64,000 bases of DNA from the NCBI GenBank assembly GCA_963677695.2, contig CAXXUJ010000001.1:2294001-2358000 (forward strand), given 5' to 3'. Below, one piece after another: positions 7,931-16,787 of the stretch (within the stretch, counting starts at the first letter, position 1; the number at the start of each line of letters is the position of its first letter). This DNA is from SABI01 sp963677695. Its GTDB lineage: Bacteria > Spirochaetota > Spirochaetia > Sphaerochaetales > Sphaerochaetaceae. The position numbers were made by a program, and so were the translations under genes. The notes beneath the pieces are model-generated. The model worked only from the letters and a program-made list of their open reading frames with translations. It did not search any database and was not told the DNA's origin.

Positions 7931-9342
7931 TGGGAATGGAAGAGATAAAAACAAGTGACGTATTCTATAAGGAATTCACCCGCAAGGATGGTGATACCAG
8001 AGTAACCCACTACTGCCCAGGCTGCGGTCACGGAACGATTCAGAAGATGATCGCTCAGGCGATTGAGGACCTCGGGATTCAGAACAGGACCGTATTTCTC
8101 TCTCCTGTGGGCTGTTCGGTATTCAGTTACTACTATTATGATACAGGCAACATTCAGTGCTCCCACGGACGTGCTCCTGCGGTAGGAACGGCTTTCAAGC
8201 GTGTTCACGAGGATTCCATTGTCATCAGCTACCAGGGAGATGGAGACCTTGCAGGTATCGGGACGACAGAGATTATCCATGCCGCGAACCGCGGCGAGAA
8301 TTTCACCGTCTTTTTCATCAATAACGCGACATACGGTATGACCGGAGGTCAGATGGCTCCGACAACCTTACTGGAGGAGAAGACTCTCACCACGCCTTTC
8401 GGACGTGACCGGAAGAGGGACGGTTCCCCCATCAGGATGGCGGAGATGATAGCCACGCTGGAAGAACCAGTCCTTGTCGCCCGCTGTGCAGTCTCCTCTA
8501 CAAAGGAGATGCTGAAGACGAAGAAGATGATCGAGAAGGCTCTGAAGAATCAGGTGAATAACCTCGGTTTCTCCTTCGTTGAGATTCTCAGTGCCTGTCC
8601 CACAAGCTGGAAGATGAATGCGGTCGATTCAAGAACCCATATAGACAATGTCCTTTCAAAGGTATTTCCGTTGGGTACCTTCGTGGATAAGAGTGATTCC
8701 GTTCTCCCCTACGGACCTTCTCTGTTCCCCTTCCTGACAGGCGACGAGTTTCTCAGCGCGCTGAATGACGGGGGAGTGAGAAAGGACCTTGAACCTTTCA
8801 ACTTGAAAGATGAAACTGCCGTTATGATCGCCGGCTTCGGTGGGCAGGGAGTGCTTTCGGGAGGCGTGAGCCTTGCCAACGCCGCAATGTCCCATCAGCT
8901 GCAGGTGTCCTGGCTCCCTTCCTATGGACCGGAAATGAGGGGAGGGAAAGCAAGCGTCACTGTGGTGATGTCTCCCGATGAAGTATCATCTCCTCTGGCA
9001 GAGGAGCTTGATCACCTTATCGTGCTGAATTCTCCTTCTCTGATGGCCTACGAGCATATGGTGAAACCCGGCGGTTCGATCGTCATCAACTCCTCTCTGA
9101 TCGATCACGAACCTGACAGGGATGATGTTGAAGTCTACCGCATTCCTGCATCAGACATAGCTCAGGAGGCGGGTATTCCCCAGGCCGTCGCCCTTGTCAT
9201 TATAACGGCGTTCCTGCACCACACCGGAATGCTCTCCATTGACGCTCTTATAGAGTCCCTTCATCTCGGGATCAAAAAGAAATCCCTGATCGGAATGAAC
9301 AGGGATCTGATTATGAAGACTCTGGAGATACTGGAGAAGTAG
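7930..9342 (+). CDS. 2-oxoacid:ferredoxin oxidoreductase, fused beta and gamma subunits
   Basis: About 470 residues with two parts. Residues 1-280 are the thiamine-diphosphate beta subunit: CPGCGHGTIQKMIAQ, then GDGDLAGIGTTE and NNATYGMTGGQ, the cofactor and Mg motif. From about residue 295 the gamma subunit follows: MIAGFGGQGVLSGG, SYGPEMRGG, VVMSPDEVSSP. In most enzymes of the family these are separate genes. The start is coupled to the alpha gene: the stop TGA (7928-7930) shares its last base with ATG 7930. GTG 7927 and ATG 7936 are alternatives; GAAGGGG fits 7936 best. Confidence 0.9.
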   Translation: MGMEEIKTSDVFYKEFTRKDGDTRVTHYCPGCGHGTIQKMIAQAIEDLGIQNRTVFLSPVGCSVFSYYYYDTGNIQCSHGRAPAVGTAFKRVHEDSIVISYQGDGDLAGIGTTEIIHAANRGENFTVFFINNATYGMTGGQMAPTTLLEEKTLTTPFGRDRKRDGSPIRMAEMIATLEEPVLVARCAVSSTKEMLKTKKMIEKALKNQVNNLGFSFVEILSACPTSWKMNAVDSRTHIDNVLSKVFPLGTFVDKSDSVLPYGPSLFPFLTGDEFLSALNDGGVRKDLEPFNLKDETAVMIAGFGGQGVLSGGVSLANAAMSHQLQVSWLPSYGPEMRGGKASVTVVMSPDEVSSPLAEELDHLIVLNSPSLMAYEHMVKPGGSIVINSSLIDHEPDRDDVEVYRIPASDIAQEAGIPQAVALVIITAFLHHTGMLSIDALIESLHLGIKKKSLIGMNRDLIMKTLEILEK

Positions 9343-9365
9343 AAAAAGAAATCAGATGATACACA

Positions 9366-9389
9366 GAAGAGCCTGGAAACAGGCTCTTC
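9366..9389. terminator. Bidirectional stem-loop between convergent operons
   Basis: A perfect 10-bp stem (gaagagcctg / caggctcttc) closes a GAAA tetraloop between the ends of the oxidoreductase operon and the convergent nqr operon. There is no clear U-tract on either strand. Confidence 0.65.
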
Positions 9390-9408
9390 CACATATTGTA
9401 TCAAAGAA

Positions 9409-9879
9409 TCAGTCGTTATTCTCAGGTACCTCGAGCACATCTACAAGCTGTGATGGTTCGATTCTGAAAGGCGACCCCTCTCCCTCATAGAACCCGTGAT
9501 CCCTCACAAAGTGGATATGGAGATCAGTGAAGGTCACTTCCCCTCCGGATATCGTGTTTCTCACCGTGGTATTCACCTTCTCATACATCCCTTTTCCGCC
9601 GAACGGGGAGGGGAGTTTTCCCCTTACCGAGTCGACTCGTACATCGAAGTGGTCATCCACCTTCATGAATTCACCCAGACCGTCGAGTCCCGCATCCCTG
9701 AAGTACTGCATCCTCTCTGCTATCGCCTCATGGGTCACATTCAGTGCGTGCACCTTCGCCTCGTCAGAGGTGAGGATATCGATGAGTTTGCGTGTGTCGG
9801 TGCCGAGAAAACCGTCGAGAGTGATCACTCCCGGTGCCATCTGCTGCTGTATCGCATCATATTCTGGTGTCTGTTTCAT
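9409..9879 (-). CDS. Conserved-looking soluble protein of unknown function in the nqr operon
   Basis: A 156-residue cytoplasmic protein without signal peptide or membrane segment. I do not recognise a family. It is acidic, with blocks such as GVITLDGFLGTD, GLDGLGEFMKVDDHFDVRVDSVRGKLPSP and FTDLHIHFVRDHGFYEGEGSPF. It starts at ATG with GGGAGGAAT upstream, only 18 bases after the nqrF stop, so it is almost certainly the last gene of the nqr operon. Assembly, maturation or regulation of the complex is possible but only inferred from position. Confidence 0.75.
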   Translation of the reverse strand: MKQTPEYDAIQQQMAPGVITLDGFLGTDTRKLIDILTSDEAKVHALNVTHEAIAERMQYFRDAGLDGLGEFMKVDDHFDVRVDSVRGKLPSPFGGKGMYEKVNTTVRNTISGGEVTFTDLHIHFVRDHGFYEGEGSPFRIEPSQLVDVLEVPENND

Positions 9880-9897
9880 ATCAATTCCTCCCTCTTG

Positions 9898-10998
9898 TCA
9901 GAACTTGTCGTAGTAGATCCGCTCCTCGGGCATGCCGAGTTCGGTCAGTACTTTCAGACAGGCGTCAATCATGCCGGGAGAACCGCATAGGTAGGCTTCC
10001 GCTTCAGCTGCATTGTCACTCAGACGTCTTACGACGTCGGTGATCAGTCCTGTCTCTCCTTCCCATTTGTCTTCTTCCGCCGGTTCACTCAGAGCAGGGA
10101 TGAACTTGAAGGAGGGCATCCGCTTCTCTATCTCATGCATCTCGTCAAGAAGGAAGAGATCTCTCTTGCTTCTGGCACCGAAGAAGTACTTTGCATTTCT
10201 CGTGCTCCCTTTCTCAGCCATGTCGAGAAGAATCGATTTGAGAGGAGCCATACCCGATCCGCCGGCGATACAGATGATGTCACGCTCGGTGTCCTGAAGG
10301 TAGAAATCACCGTAGGGACCGTTGATCGTCACTGAGTCTCCTTCTTTGAGGTGTTTGTGCACATAGGTGGTACAGATGCCGTTGGGAACCTGACGGATCT
10401 CGAGTTCGATATGGGTATTGTCGGAAGGGACCGAGGCCATTGAATAGGCACGATAGACTTCTTCATCGGTCAGTTCATAGGCCGGGACCTGGAACTGGAC
10501 GAACTGCCCTGCCTTGCTGTTGATCGTCTCCCCTCCATGTATCTTCAGTTTCACCTGTTTGATATCGTGGGTGAGATCGACGATGCTTTCCACGGTGGTA
10601 TCGAACTGCCGTACATTGAAGAGCTCCTCAGGAATCTGAATAGCTACATCCTGTTTCACCTTGAACTGACAGGAAAGGCGTACCTGATTCTTCTTCTCCT
10701 CATCGGAGATCCAGGGAAGTTCGGTGGGAAGATACTCTCCTCCACCCTCGGTGACCTTCACCTTGCACAGTCCGCACGAACCGCGGCCACCGCAGGCGCT
10801 CGGGATGAAGACTCCTTCACCGTTGAGTGCTTTCAGCAGGGGCTGTCCCCCCTTCACGGTCAGTTCCTTGTCCCCGTTGATCGTGATGGCCACTTCACCG
10901 TAATTTCCGACAGTGGCATCTGCTATAACCATCATCAGTGCAAGGAGAACGCTGATTGCCGTGATGATGAGAACACTTACAAGTAATGTTGTGATCAT
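9898..10998 (-). CDS. nqrF: Na+-translocating NADH:quinone oxidoreductase subunit F
   Basis: The NADH-oxidising entry subunit of Na+-NQR. The 366-residue protein has one N-terminal membrane helix (residues 3-25), a plant-type [2Fe-2S] domain with Cys69, Cys75, Cys78 and Cys110, then a ferredoxin reductase module with RAYSMAS (FAD binding), GGSGMAPLKSIL (NADH binding) and YLCGSPGMI. That order is specific to NqrF and is absent from Rnf complexes. It follows nqrE after 13 bases, with GGAGGG before the ATG. Length is about 40 residues below the Vibrio protein. Confidence 0.95.
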   Translation of the reverse strand: MITTLLVSVLIITAISVLLALMMVIADATVGNYGEVAITINGDKELTVKGGQPLLKALNGEGVFIPSACGGRGSCGLCKVKVTEGGGEYLPTELPWISDEEKKNQVRLSCQFKVKQDVAIQIPEELFNVRQFDTTVESIVDLTHDIKQVKLKIHGGETINSKAGQFVQFQVPAYELTDEEVYRAYSMASVPSDNTHIELEIRQVPNGICTTYVHKHLKEGDSVTINGPYGDFYLQDTERDIICIAGGSGMAPLKSILLDMAEKGSTRNAKYFFGARSKRDLFLLDEMHEIEKRMPSFKFIPALSEPAEEDKWEGETGLITDVVRRLSDNAAEAEAYLCGSPGMIDACLKVLTELGMPEERIYYDKF

Positions 10999-11011
10999 AC
11001 TGCTTCCCTCC

Positions 11012-11605
11012 TTAACCGATTGAGATCATGCCGCTGAAGCCCATGAAGGCCATGGCCATGAATCCTGCGATGATCAGGGCGATTCCGGGACCGTCGAGTC
11101 CCGGCGGAACTTTTGCTGTTTTCAGTTTCTGCCTGATACCTGCCATAGCCATGATGGCGAGGAACCAGCCGAGGCCGCTTCCGATTCCGAAGAAGAAGGT
11201 CGTGATGAACGAGTACTCTCTGATCACCATGAACAGGGATGCACCTAAGATAGCGCAGTTCACTGTGATAAGGGGAAGGAAGATTCCCAGAGCGAAGTAG
11301 AGTCCTTCACTGTACCGTTCGATCACCATCTCAATGAGCTGAACAAATGCAGCAATGACAATGATGAATACGATGAAGCGGAGGTACTCGAGACCGAACG
11401 GTTCGAGGACGAGATGATAGACAACCCAGTTGAGGGCTGTGGTCACTGCCATGACGAAGGTTACTGCGATGCCGAGTCCTGCCGAGGTCTCGATCTCCTT
11501 GGAGACCGAGAGGAAGGAACACATACCGAGGTAGTTCGTCAGGAGAATATTGTTCGTAAATGCGGCTGCAAAGAAGACCGCCAATGGAAAAAGCATTTCA
11601 CTCAT
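11012..11605 (-). CDS. nqrE: Na+-translocating NADH:quinone oxidoreductase subunit E
   Basis: A 197-residue integral membrane protein with six hydrophobic segments. Its half-repeats carry the NNILLTNYLGMC and VNCAILGASL motifs; the cysteines bind the intramembrane iron centre shared with NqrD. It is paralogous to RnfA, but the neighbouring NqrF and NqrC genes fix the assignment. It overlaps the nqrD stop by four bases. Confidence 0.93.
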   Translation of the reverse strand: MSEMLFPLAVFFAAAFTNNILLTNYLGMCSFLSVSKEIETSAGLGIAVTFVMAVTTALNWVVYHLVLEPFGLEYLRFIVFIIVIAAFVQLIEMVIERYSEGLYFALGIFLPLITVNCAILGASLFMVIREYSFITTFFFGIGSGLGWFLAIMAMAGIRQKLKTAKVPPGLDGPGIALIIAGFMAMAFMGFSGMISIG

Positions 11606-12210
11606 GATTTATCCTCCTTCATGAAGACCTCTTTAGCTACCCAGATGAATATTGCAAGCATGAAGAATCCACCGGGAGGCATGATCATGATCGCCCAGGA
11701 GGTCCACCAGTCTCCGAGTACCTTGAAGCCGAAGATACTGCCGGTTCCCAGCAGTTCTCTCACAAATGCGATGATCAGGAGCACGTACGCGTACCCGATT
11801 CCGCTTGCGATACCGTCGACCAGGGAGAGGGAGGGTTTATTCTGCAGTGCGAACGCCTCGATCCTTCCCATTACGATACAGTTCGTGATGATCAGACCGA
11901 CATAGGGACCCAGTGCCTTCCACATCTCAGGATAAAATGCCTTCAATGCGATATCGACGATGATGACGAAGGTAGCGATGACCATCGTCTCAACCATCAT
12001 GCGGATACGTGAGGGTATCCACTTCCTCATGACTGAGAGGGTGAAGCTGCTGAGCGCGAGCGTGAAGATCACACCGAGGCTCATGACCAGCGTGTTGTCG
12101 AGCCGGTTCGTGACGGCAAGTGTGCTGCAGATTCCAAGAATCTGCACGAAGACGGGGTTTTCCTTCCCGAGCGGTGCCATGAAGGTTTTTTTGTATGTTC
12201 CTTTAGCCAT
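11602..12210 (-). CDS. nqrD: Na+-translocating NADH:quinone oxidoreductase subunit D
   Basis: A 202-residue membrane protein paired with NqrE. It begins MAKGTYKKTFMAPL and has the NPVFVQILGICSTLAVTNRLDN and LIITNCIVMGRIEAF motifs with the conserved cysteines. The frame stays open further upstream, but ATG 12210 has GGAGGAGAA just before it and gives the family N-terminus, while the extension overlaps nqrC and has no similarity to known proteins. Six membrane segments are visible. Confidence 0.93.
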   Translation of the reverse strand: MAKGTYKKTFMAPLGKENPVFVQILGICSTLAVTNRLDNTLVMSLGVIFTLALSSFTLSVMRKWIPSRIRMMVETMVIATFVIIVDIALKAFYPEMWKALGPYVGLIITNCIVMGRIEAFALQNKPSLSLVDGIASGIGYAYVLLIIAFVRELLGTGSIFGFKVLGDWWTSWAIMIMPPGGFFMLAIFIWVAKEVFMKEDKS

Positions 12211-12211
12211 C

Positions 12212-12802
12212 TTATTCTCCTCCATAAATCGTCTTGCCCTCTTTGACAGCGGCATTGACGATGTCTCTGAAGTAGCGGCTGGTGCGTGTCGCACCGGTAA
12301 TGCCGTCCACCTCATCGGGTGCATCACTCGTTCCTTCGTCCACGAGGGTGAAAGGTCCCTGCTTCCCGGCGAACTGTGATGTGAACCACGGTTCCTCGAT
12401 TCTGGCACCCAGTCCGGGAGTTTCACTCTGTGATACGATCGAGATCCCGGAAATCATATCAGGGGAGGAGAAGCCGATCATTACCGTGATCGGACCCCAC
12501 AGGCCGGGGCCTGTCCTCTGGACAACGGTGACTTCGTTTCCGTTTCCAGTTTCTATCTCATACTTTCCGTCAGTTTCCGTGACAGATGATTCGTACAGTT
12601 CCTGTACGGCATTGACCGAACCGTCGTTGGTGAGGCCTGCCGCATTGATGACGCTCCGTCGTGTGAAAAACAGCTCATTCTCTATAACCCGTTCCTGCGT
12701 TGAAAGGTAGAGGGCGCTGAGAATCGCGACACAGACGATGGTGACGACCGCCATGAAGACGATCGGGTGTATCCTTGTGGCATAGAATCCGTCTTTGTTC
12801 AT
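12212..12802 (-). CDS. nqrC: Na+-translocating NADH:quinone oxidoreductase subunit C (flavoprotein)
   Basis: A 196-residue protein with one N-terminal membrane helix (residues 13-31) and a periplasmic FMN-binding domain. DGITGATRTS near the C-terminus matches the motif in which a threonine carries covalently bound FMN, attached by ApbE. No apbE gene is in the window. It is shorter than the 255-residue Vibrio NqrC. It overlaps the nqrB stop by four bases, so it is translationally coupled. Confidence 0.92.
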   Translation of the reverse strand: MNKDGFYATRIHPIVFMAVVTIVCVAILSALYLSTQERVIENELFFTRRSVINAAGLTNDGSVNAVQELYESSVTETDGKYEIETGNGNEVTVVQRTGPGLWGPITVMIGFSSPDMISGISIVSQSETPGLGARIEEPWFTSQFAGKQGPFTLVDEGTSDAPDEVDGITGATRTSRYFRDIVNAAVKEGKTIYGGE

Positions 12803-13758
12803 ACACTTCCCCCTTCTGCCGCCGCCTTTTTCTTCTCGTTCTTCTTTTTCCTTGAACTCTTGATCAGGTGGTCAATGAGAGGAGCGAACATGTTGACTAA
12901 AAGGATCGCGAAGGTGACTCCCTCCGCCCAGGAGGAGAATTCTCTGATGAGGACGGTGAGCACACCGAACATTCCTCCGTAGATCCATCGTCCCAGGTCT
13001 GTCGACTGGGAAGAGCTCACAGGGTCGGTGATCATGAAGAAGGCTGCAAGGAGGAAGGATCCGCTGAAAAGACCGGTGAGGGGATCGAGTGCTCCCTCTT
13101 TTCCACCTATCCACACGAGCGTCTGAACGACGAGGAAAAGAAGAATGGAGGATACGACAAGACGCCATGCTGCTGACTTTTTATAGATGATGTAGGCCCC
13201 TCCGGTAAGAATCAGGAGGGCACTGGTCTCTCCGAAGCTTCCTGCCACGTTTCCTAAGAAGAGAGAGAGGAGGGAATCTGATTTCGTGAACAGAGGAGTT
13301 GCCGCCGCTACGGCATCCGCTCCTGAGATCCACTTTGCAAAGCCGCCTGGTACCAGTGAGATCGCGCTCTGTGGAGCAACAAACCGTGCCGTAAGTGGTA
13401 CACCGAAGCTTATGTAGACGAATGCTCTGGCAGTGATCGCCGGATTGAATACGTTTCTGCCGAAGCCGCCGAATACCATCTTCCCGAATACCACACCGAA
13501 CATGATGCCGACAGCGGCTATCCAGAGGGGGATGGTCGGGGGCAGGGAAAGGGCGAACAGGGTCGCACTCACGTAAAGTGACTCCGTCACCTTGTAGTTG
13601 TACTTCTTCGCCATGAACCACTCGCTCAACAGCCCGAAGAGCAGTACGGTGCTGTACACTGCTAGAAATCTCCACCCGAAGAAATATATTGCAGCGAGAA
13701 CTAGTGGTGAGAGACCGATGAGAACGTTCCTCATGGCCTGCTGTTTCTGAATCTTCAC
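12799..13758 (-). CDS. nqrB: Na+-translocating NADH:quinone oxidoreductase subunit B (NqrB/RnfD family)
   Basis: A membrane subunit of about 319 residues with FGGFGRNVFNPAITARAF, the family hallmark, ATPLF as the likely FMN-carrying threonine site, and MITDPVSSS. The start is placed at GTG 13758 because AAGGAGGAGG lies directly upstream; a start at 13782 would put this ribosome-binding site inside the coding region. The protein is shorter than Vibrio NqrB (412 residues) and closer to RnfD in size. It is the first gene of the operon, which lacks nqrA. Confidence 0.9.
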   Translation of the reverse strand: MKIQKQQAMRNVLIGLSPLVLAAIYFFGWRFLAVYSTVLLFGLLSEWFMAKKYNYKVTESLYVSATLFALSLPPTIPLWIAAVGIMFGVVFGKMVFGGFGRNVFNPAITARAFVYISFGVPLTARFVAPQSAISLVPGGFAKWISGADAVAAATPLFTKSDSLLSLFLGNVAGSFGETSALLILTGGAYIIYKKSAAWRLVVSSILLFLVVQTLVWIGGKEGALDPLTGLFSGSFLLAAFFMITDPVSSSQSTDLGRWIYGGMFGVLTVLIREFSSWAEGVTFAILLVNMFAPLIDHLIKSSRKKKNEKKKAAAEGGSV

Positions 13759-13787
13759 AGTTTCCTCCTCCTTACATAACATTTTCC

Positions 13788-13816
13788 ATTCTACCGTATC
13801 TTGTTCGGGTTGTAAA
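13788..13816 (-). promoter_or_regulatory. Promoter of the nqr operon
   Basis: On the minus strand: TTTACA (13811-13816), 17-bp spacer, TAGAAT (13788-13793), about 30 bases upstream of the nqrB GTG. Confidence 0.7.
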
Positions 13817-13880
13817 AAGATAAAGTAAAAAACTTCTAAATAAGTAGTGAATACAGATTGTATGCTCTCTCAAAGGGAGC

Positions 13881-16787
13881 TCAGACAAGGGGGGAAAGGG
13901 AGGTCACTTCAACCGAATAGGCCTGATAACACCGTTTCACCACTCCTCGGACAATAAGAGGTCTGCTCCCGTAGATCAGCGACTCATACCGGCTGTGCAC
14001 CGGTGGGAAGACTACGGTCTCATAGAGGCAGGTCTCATCCTCGAACGAGATGAAGGCCATCGCCGTATCGTTTTTTGTCATGACGGTCCTCTTGGTCACA
14101 GACCAGCCTGCCAGGGTGACCTGTTTTTCCTCATAAGAAGGAATTTCATACCCCCTGATTCTCCTGATCCTCGAAAGCTCACGGGCATAGAGGAAGAGAA
14201 TATGATGATTTCTCAGGAACCCGAGTGCCCGGTACTCCCTGAGCAGCTCATCACCTTCCGCTCTGTATGTGTTTTCCAGCTTCACGGGAAGGGCATTCAC
14301 GTTCTGTTCAAACAGTTCAGGTTCCTCTCTGTTCTCCTTCTTCCTGTGTGTCAGAAGAATCCTGGTCTGAACTGTGCGGGGAAGATTCCCGGCTATGGAA
14401 TCGAAGACACCGGCAGAGGTGAGAGAGGCTATGTCACTCTGGGAAAGAGCTATCCGGGAAGAGGCATCCTCAAGGGAACCGAAGAAGCCATGCCTTTCCC
14501 GTTCTGTGAGGATCGACTGAACGGCGGCATAGGAGAGTTCCCTGACGGTCATGAAGCCGATAGTGAGACGGCTCCCTTTTCCCTGGTAGCGGTAGCCGCT
14601 TTCATTTATATCGGGGCCGTACACCTGCAGCCCCATTCTCCTCGCTTCGCTGATATAGGCAGCTTCACTGTAGAATCCTCCCCGGTTGGAGAGCACAGCT
14701 GCCATGAAGGGTGCAGGGTGATGGGTCCTCAGGAAGGCTGACTGGAAGGAGACCATCGAATAGGAGGCAGAGTGGGGTTTGCAGAAAGAGTAGCCGTCGA
14801 ACGAGAGAATCATACCCCATATCTTCTCTGTCACCTCCTTTTTCATCCCCCTTTTCAGACAACCCTCGAAGAACTGCTTCTCATAGGCAGCGAGCTTTTT
14901 CTCCCTGTTCTTCTTCGCTACGACCTTTCTCAGCTGGTCCCCGTCATATTCGCTGAAGCCCGCAAGGGCGATCGCAGTCTTCGATACATCCTCCTGGTAG
15001 CACATGATCCCGTAGCTTTCCTTCACGATCTCCTCGAAGAGGGGATGGACAGGCTCCCATTTCTTTCCATGCACCCGCTCGACATATTCACTGACATAGG
15101 CATTGGCCGCAGGGCGGATAAGGGAGGAGTGGATGACGATATGGTCGAAATCTCCTTTCTCCGTCTTCTTCTGCAGCAGCCTCATCGCAGGAGATTCGAT
15201 ATAGAAGACCCCCATAGACTCTCCCCGTGCAAGGAGCTCGACCGTGGGAGTATCCTCACTCGGCCGCCAGGTATGACGGTCGATGATGATACCCTCCTCT
15301 GCAAGGGATGCGAGGGTATCACGTATGACAGCAAGGGATCGGTTGCCGAGAAGATCGATCTTCACAAGTCCTGCGCTTTCCACCCCCTCCTTCTCCCAGG
15401 TGAGAAGAGGGTAGCCCTCACGGGATCGGGTTACGGGAGCATAGGTATCGATCTCCTGCGGCGTGATGACAAGACCGCCGCAGTGCATCGATATGGCTCT
15501 GGGAAGACCTGTGATGCGCTGAGCGAGGGGAAACACCTTCTTCCATACCGAATCCCCCGACATCAGCTGCTTTCCCCCCTTCATTACCTGTGAGATCTCG
15601 CCGTCGCTCAGGCCGTGAGCCTTTGCGCTCTCCCTCAGTGCCGAGCGGAACCGGAAGAGGTTGTGGTTCGCCACCCTGGCGCAGTGTTTCTCTGAGAACA
15701 TGGTGATGACACGGTGAAGGATATCATCCCTCTCATCCCATGCGAAATCGACATCGATATCGGGCATGTCCTCTCTGGAAGAGGTCAGGAACCGTTCAAA
15801 GTAGAGATTGTGTGCGATCGGGTCCACCTGGGTGATCTCAAGGGAATAGGAGATGATCGAGGCTGCGGCAGAGCCCCTCCCGCAGCTGCGGGAGGCCATC
15901 TGCACGATATCGTGCATCACCAGAAAGTAGGGAGCGAATCCCTTCTCTGTGACAATGGAGAGTTCCCACTCGATTCTTCCTATGATGGCGTCATTGAGTT
16001 CCCCATAGCGCCTGTGCGCCCCTTCAAAGACCCTTCTTCTCAGCTCTTCAGCACTTTCCAGCCCGTTGTCAGCACGATAAGAAGGGAAGATGAGAGAGGA
16101 AAAAAGGTCAGGGGAGGAGCATTGACGGGCAATATATTCACTTCCCTCGAGAGCTTCGGGCCAGGGTGAGAATATCCTGCGGTACTCTTCATCGCTGTGA
16201 AGGATTGCCTCCGCGGGAGAAAGAGAGTCTTCATCAATGGAACCCACAGTCTTTCTCTCCCGTATGGCGCTCAGGAGCCGGTGAATCTCCCAATCTGCGG
16301 GTGTGAGAAAGAGGGCGTCTTCTATCGCGGCAAGGGGCAGGTCAAGCTTTTTCGCATGGGACACACCTTCCATGTTTCTCGGAGTGACAGCTGCATAGAG
16401 GTTCTGACAATGTTCCTTCAGCCTTGTGAGAATGGATAGAGAGGAAGATGCGATGAACAGCCCTTCGCTGTTTTCTGCAAGGGCTTGAACGACAGCTTCT
16501 CTCTTTCTCTCATCGGAAAGTATGCGGGTAAGGAGTGAATACCCTGCCGCCGTAGCGGCAAATACCCACAGCGGTCCCTCTCTGTGGGTGAAAAGGACAG
16601 AGGTGATGATGGTGATCCCGTTCTCCTTAGCCTCTTCCCTGAGGTCATGAAGCCCGCACATGCTTGCGATATCGGTGACGGCAACGGTATCGATCCCGTA
16701 GCGTATGCACGCTGCTATGATGTCTTTCGGCAGGAGAACACCGTACAGAAGAGAATAGGAACTGATGATGCCGAGCCTGCTAGCCAT
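13881..16787 (-). CDS. dnaE2: Error-prone DNA polymerase III alpha-like subunit (DnaE2/ImuC)
   Basis: A 968-residue C-family polymerase, shorter than replicative DnaE (about 1160). It has an N-terminal PHP domain in which the usual HTHYSLLDG reads SSYSLLYG, the palm aspartates in PDIDVDF (Asp345, Asp347) and KIDLLG, fingers, helix-hairpin-helix and a C-terminal OB fold (LAGWSVTKRTVMTKNDTAMAFISFED). The start is ATG 16787, which overlaps the imuB stop by eight bases and gives the family N-terminus; a longer frame to 16949 lies inside imuB. With imuB it should carry out mutagenic lesion bypass after DNA damage. Confidence 0.88.
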   Translation of the reverse strand: MASRLGIISSYSLLYGVLLPKDIIAACIRYGIDTVAVTDIASMCGLHDLREEAKENGITIITSVLFTHREGPLWVFAATAAGYSLLTRILSDERKREAVVQALAENSEGLFIASSSLSILTRLKEHCQNLYAAVTPRNMEGVSHAKKLDLPLAAIEDALFLTPADWEIHRLLSAIRERKTVGSIDEDSLSPAEAILHSDEEYRRIFSPWPEALEGSEYIARQCSSPDLFSSLIFPSYRADNGLESAEELRRRVFEGAHRRYGELNDAIIGRIEWELSIVTEKGFAPYFLVMHDIVQMASRSCGRGSAAASIISYSLEITQVDPIAHNLYFERFLTSSREDMPDIDVDFAWDERDDILHRVITMFSEKHCARVANHNLFRFRSALRESAKAHGLSDGEISQVMKGGKQLMSGDSVWKKVFPLAQRITGLPRAISMHCGGLVITPQEIDTYAPVTRSREGYPLLTWEKEGVESAGLVKIDLLGNRSLAVIRDTLASLAEEGIIIDRHTWRPSEDTPTVELLARGESMGVFYIESPAMRLLQKKTEKGDFDHIVIHSSLIRPAANAYVSEYVERVHGKKWEPVHPLFEEIVKESYGIMCYQEDVSKTAIALAGFSEYDGDQLRKVVAKKNREKKLAAYEKQFFEGCLKRGMKKEVTEKIWGMILSFDGYSFCKPHSASYSMVSFQSAFLRTHHPAPFMAAVLSNRGGFYSEAAYISEARRMGLQVYGPDINESGYRYQGKGSRLTIGFMTVRELSYAAVQSILTERERHGFFGSLEDASSRIALSQSDIASLTSAGVFDSIAGNLPRTVQTRILLTHRKKENREEPELFEQNVNALPVKLENTYRAEGDELLREYRALGFLRNHHILFLYARELSRIRRIRGYEIPSYEEKQVTLAGWSVTKRTVMTKNDTAMAFISFEDETCLYETVVFPPVHSRYESLIYGSRPLIVRGVVKRCYQAYSVEVTSLSPLV

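Noticed and set aside
9898..13758. Assignment as an Rnf complex
   Set aside because: NqrF domain order (membrane helix, [2Fe-2S], FAD/NADH) has no Rnf counterpart, and RnfB and RnfC are absent.
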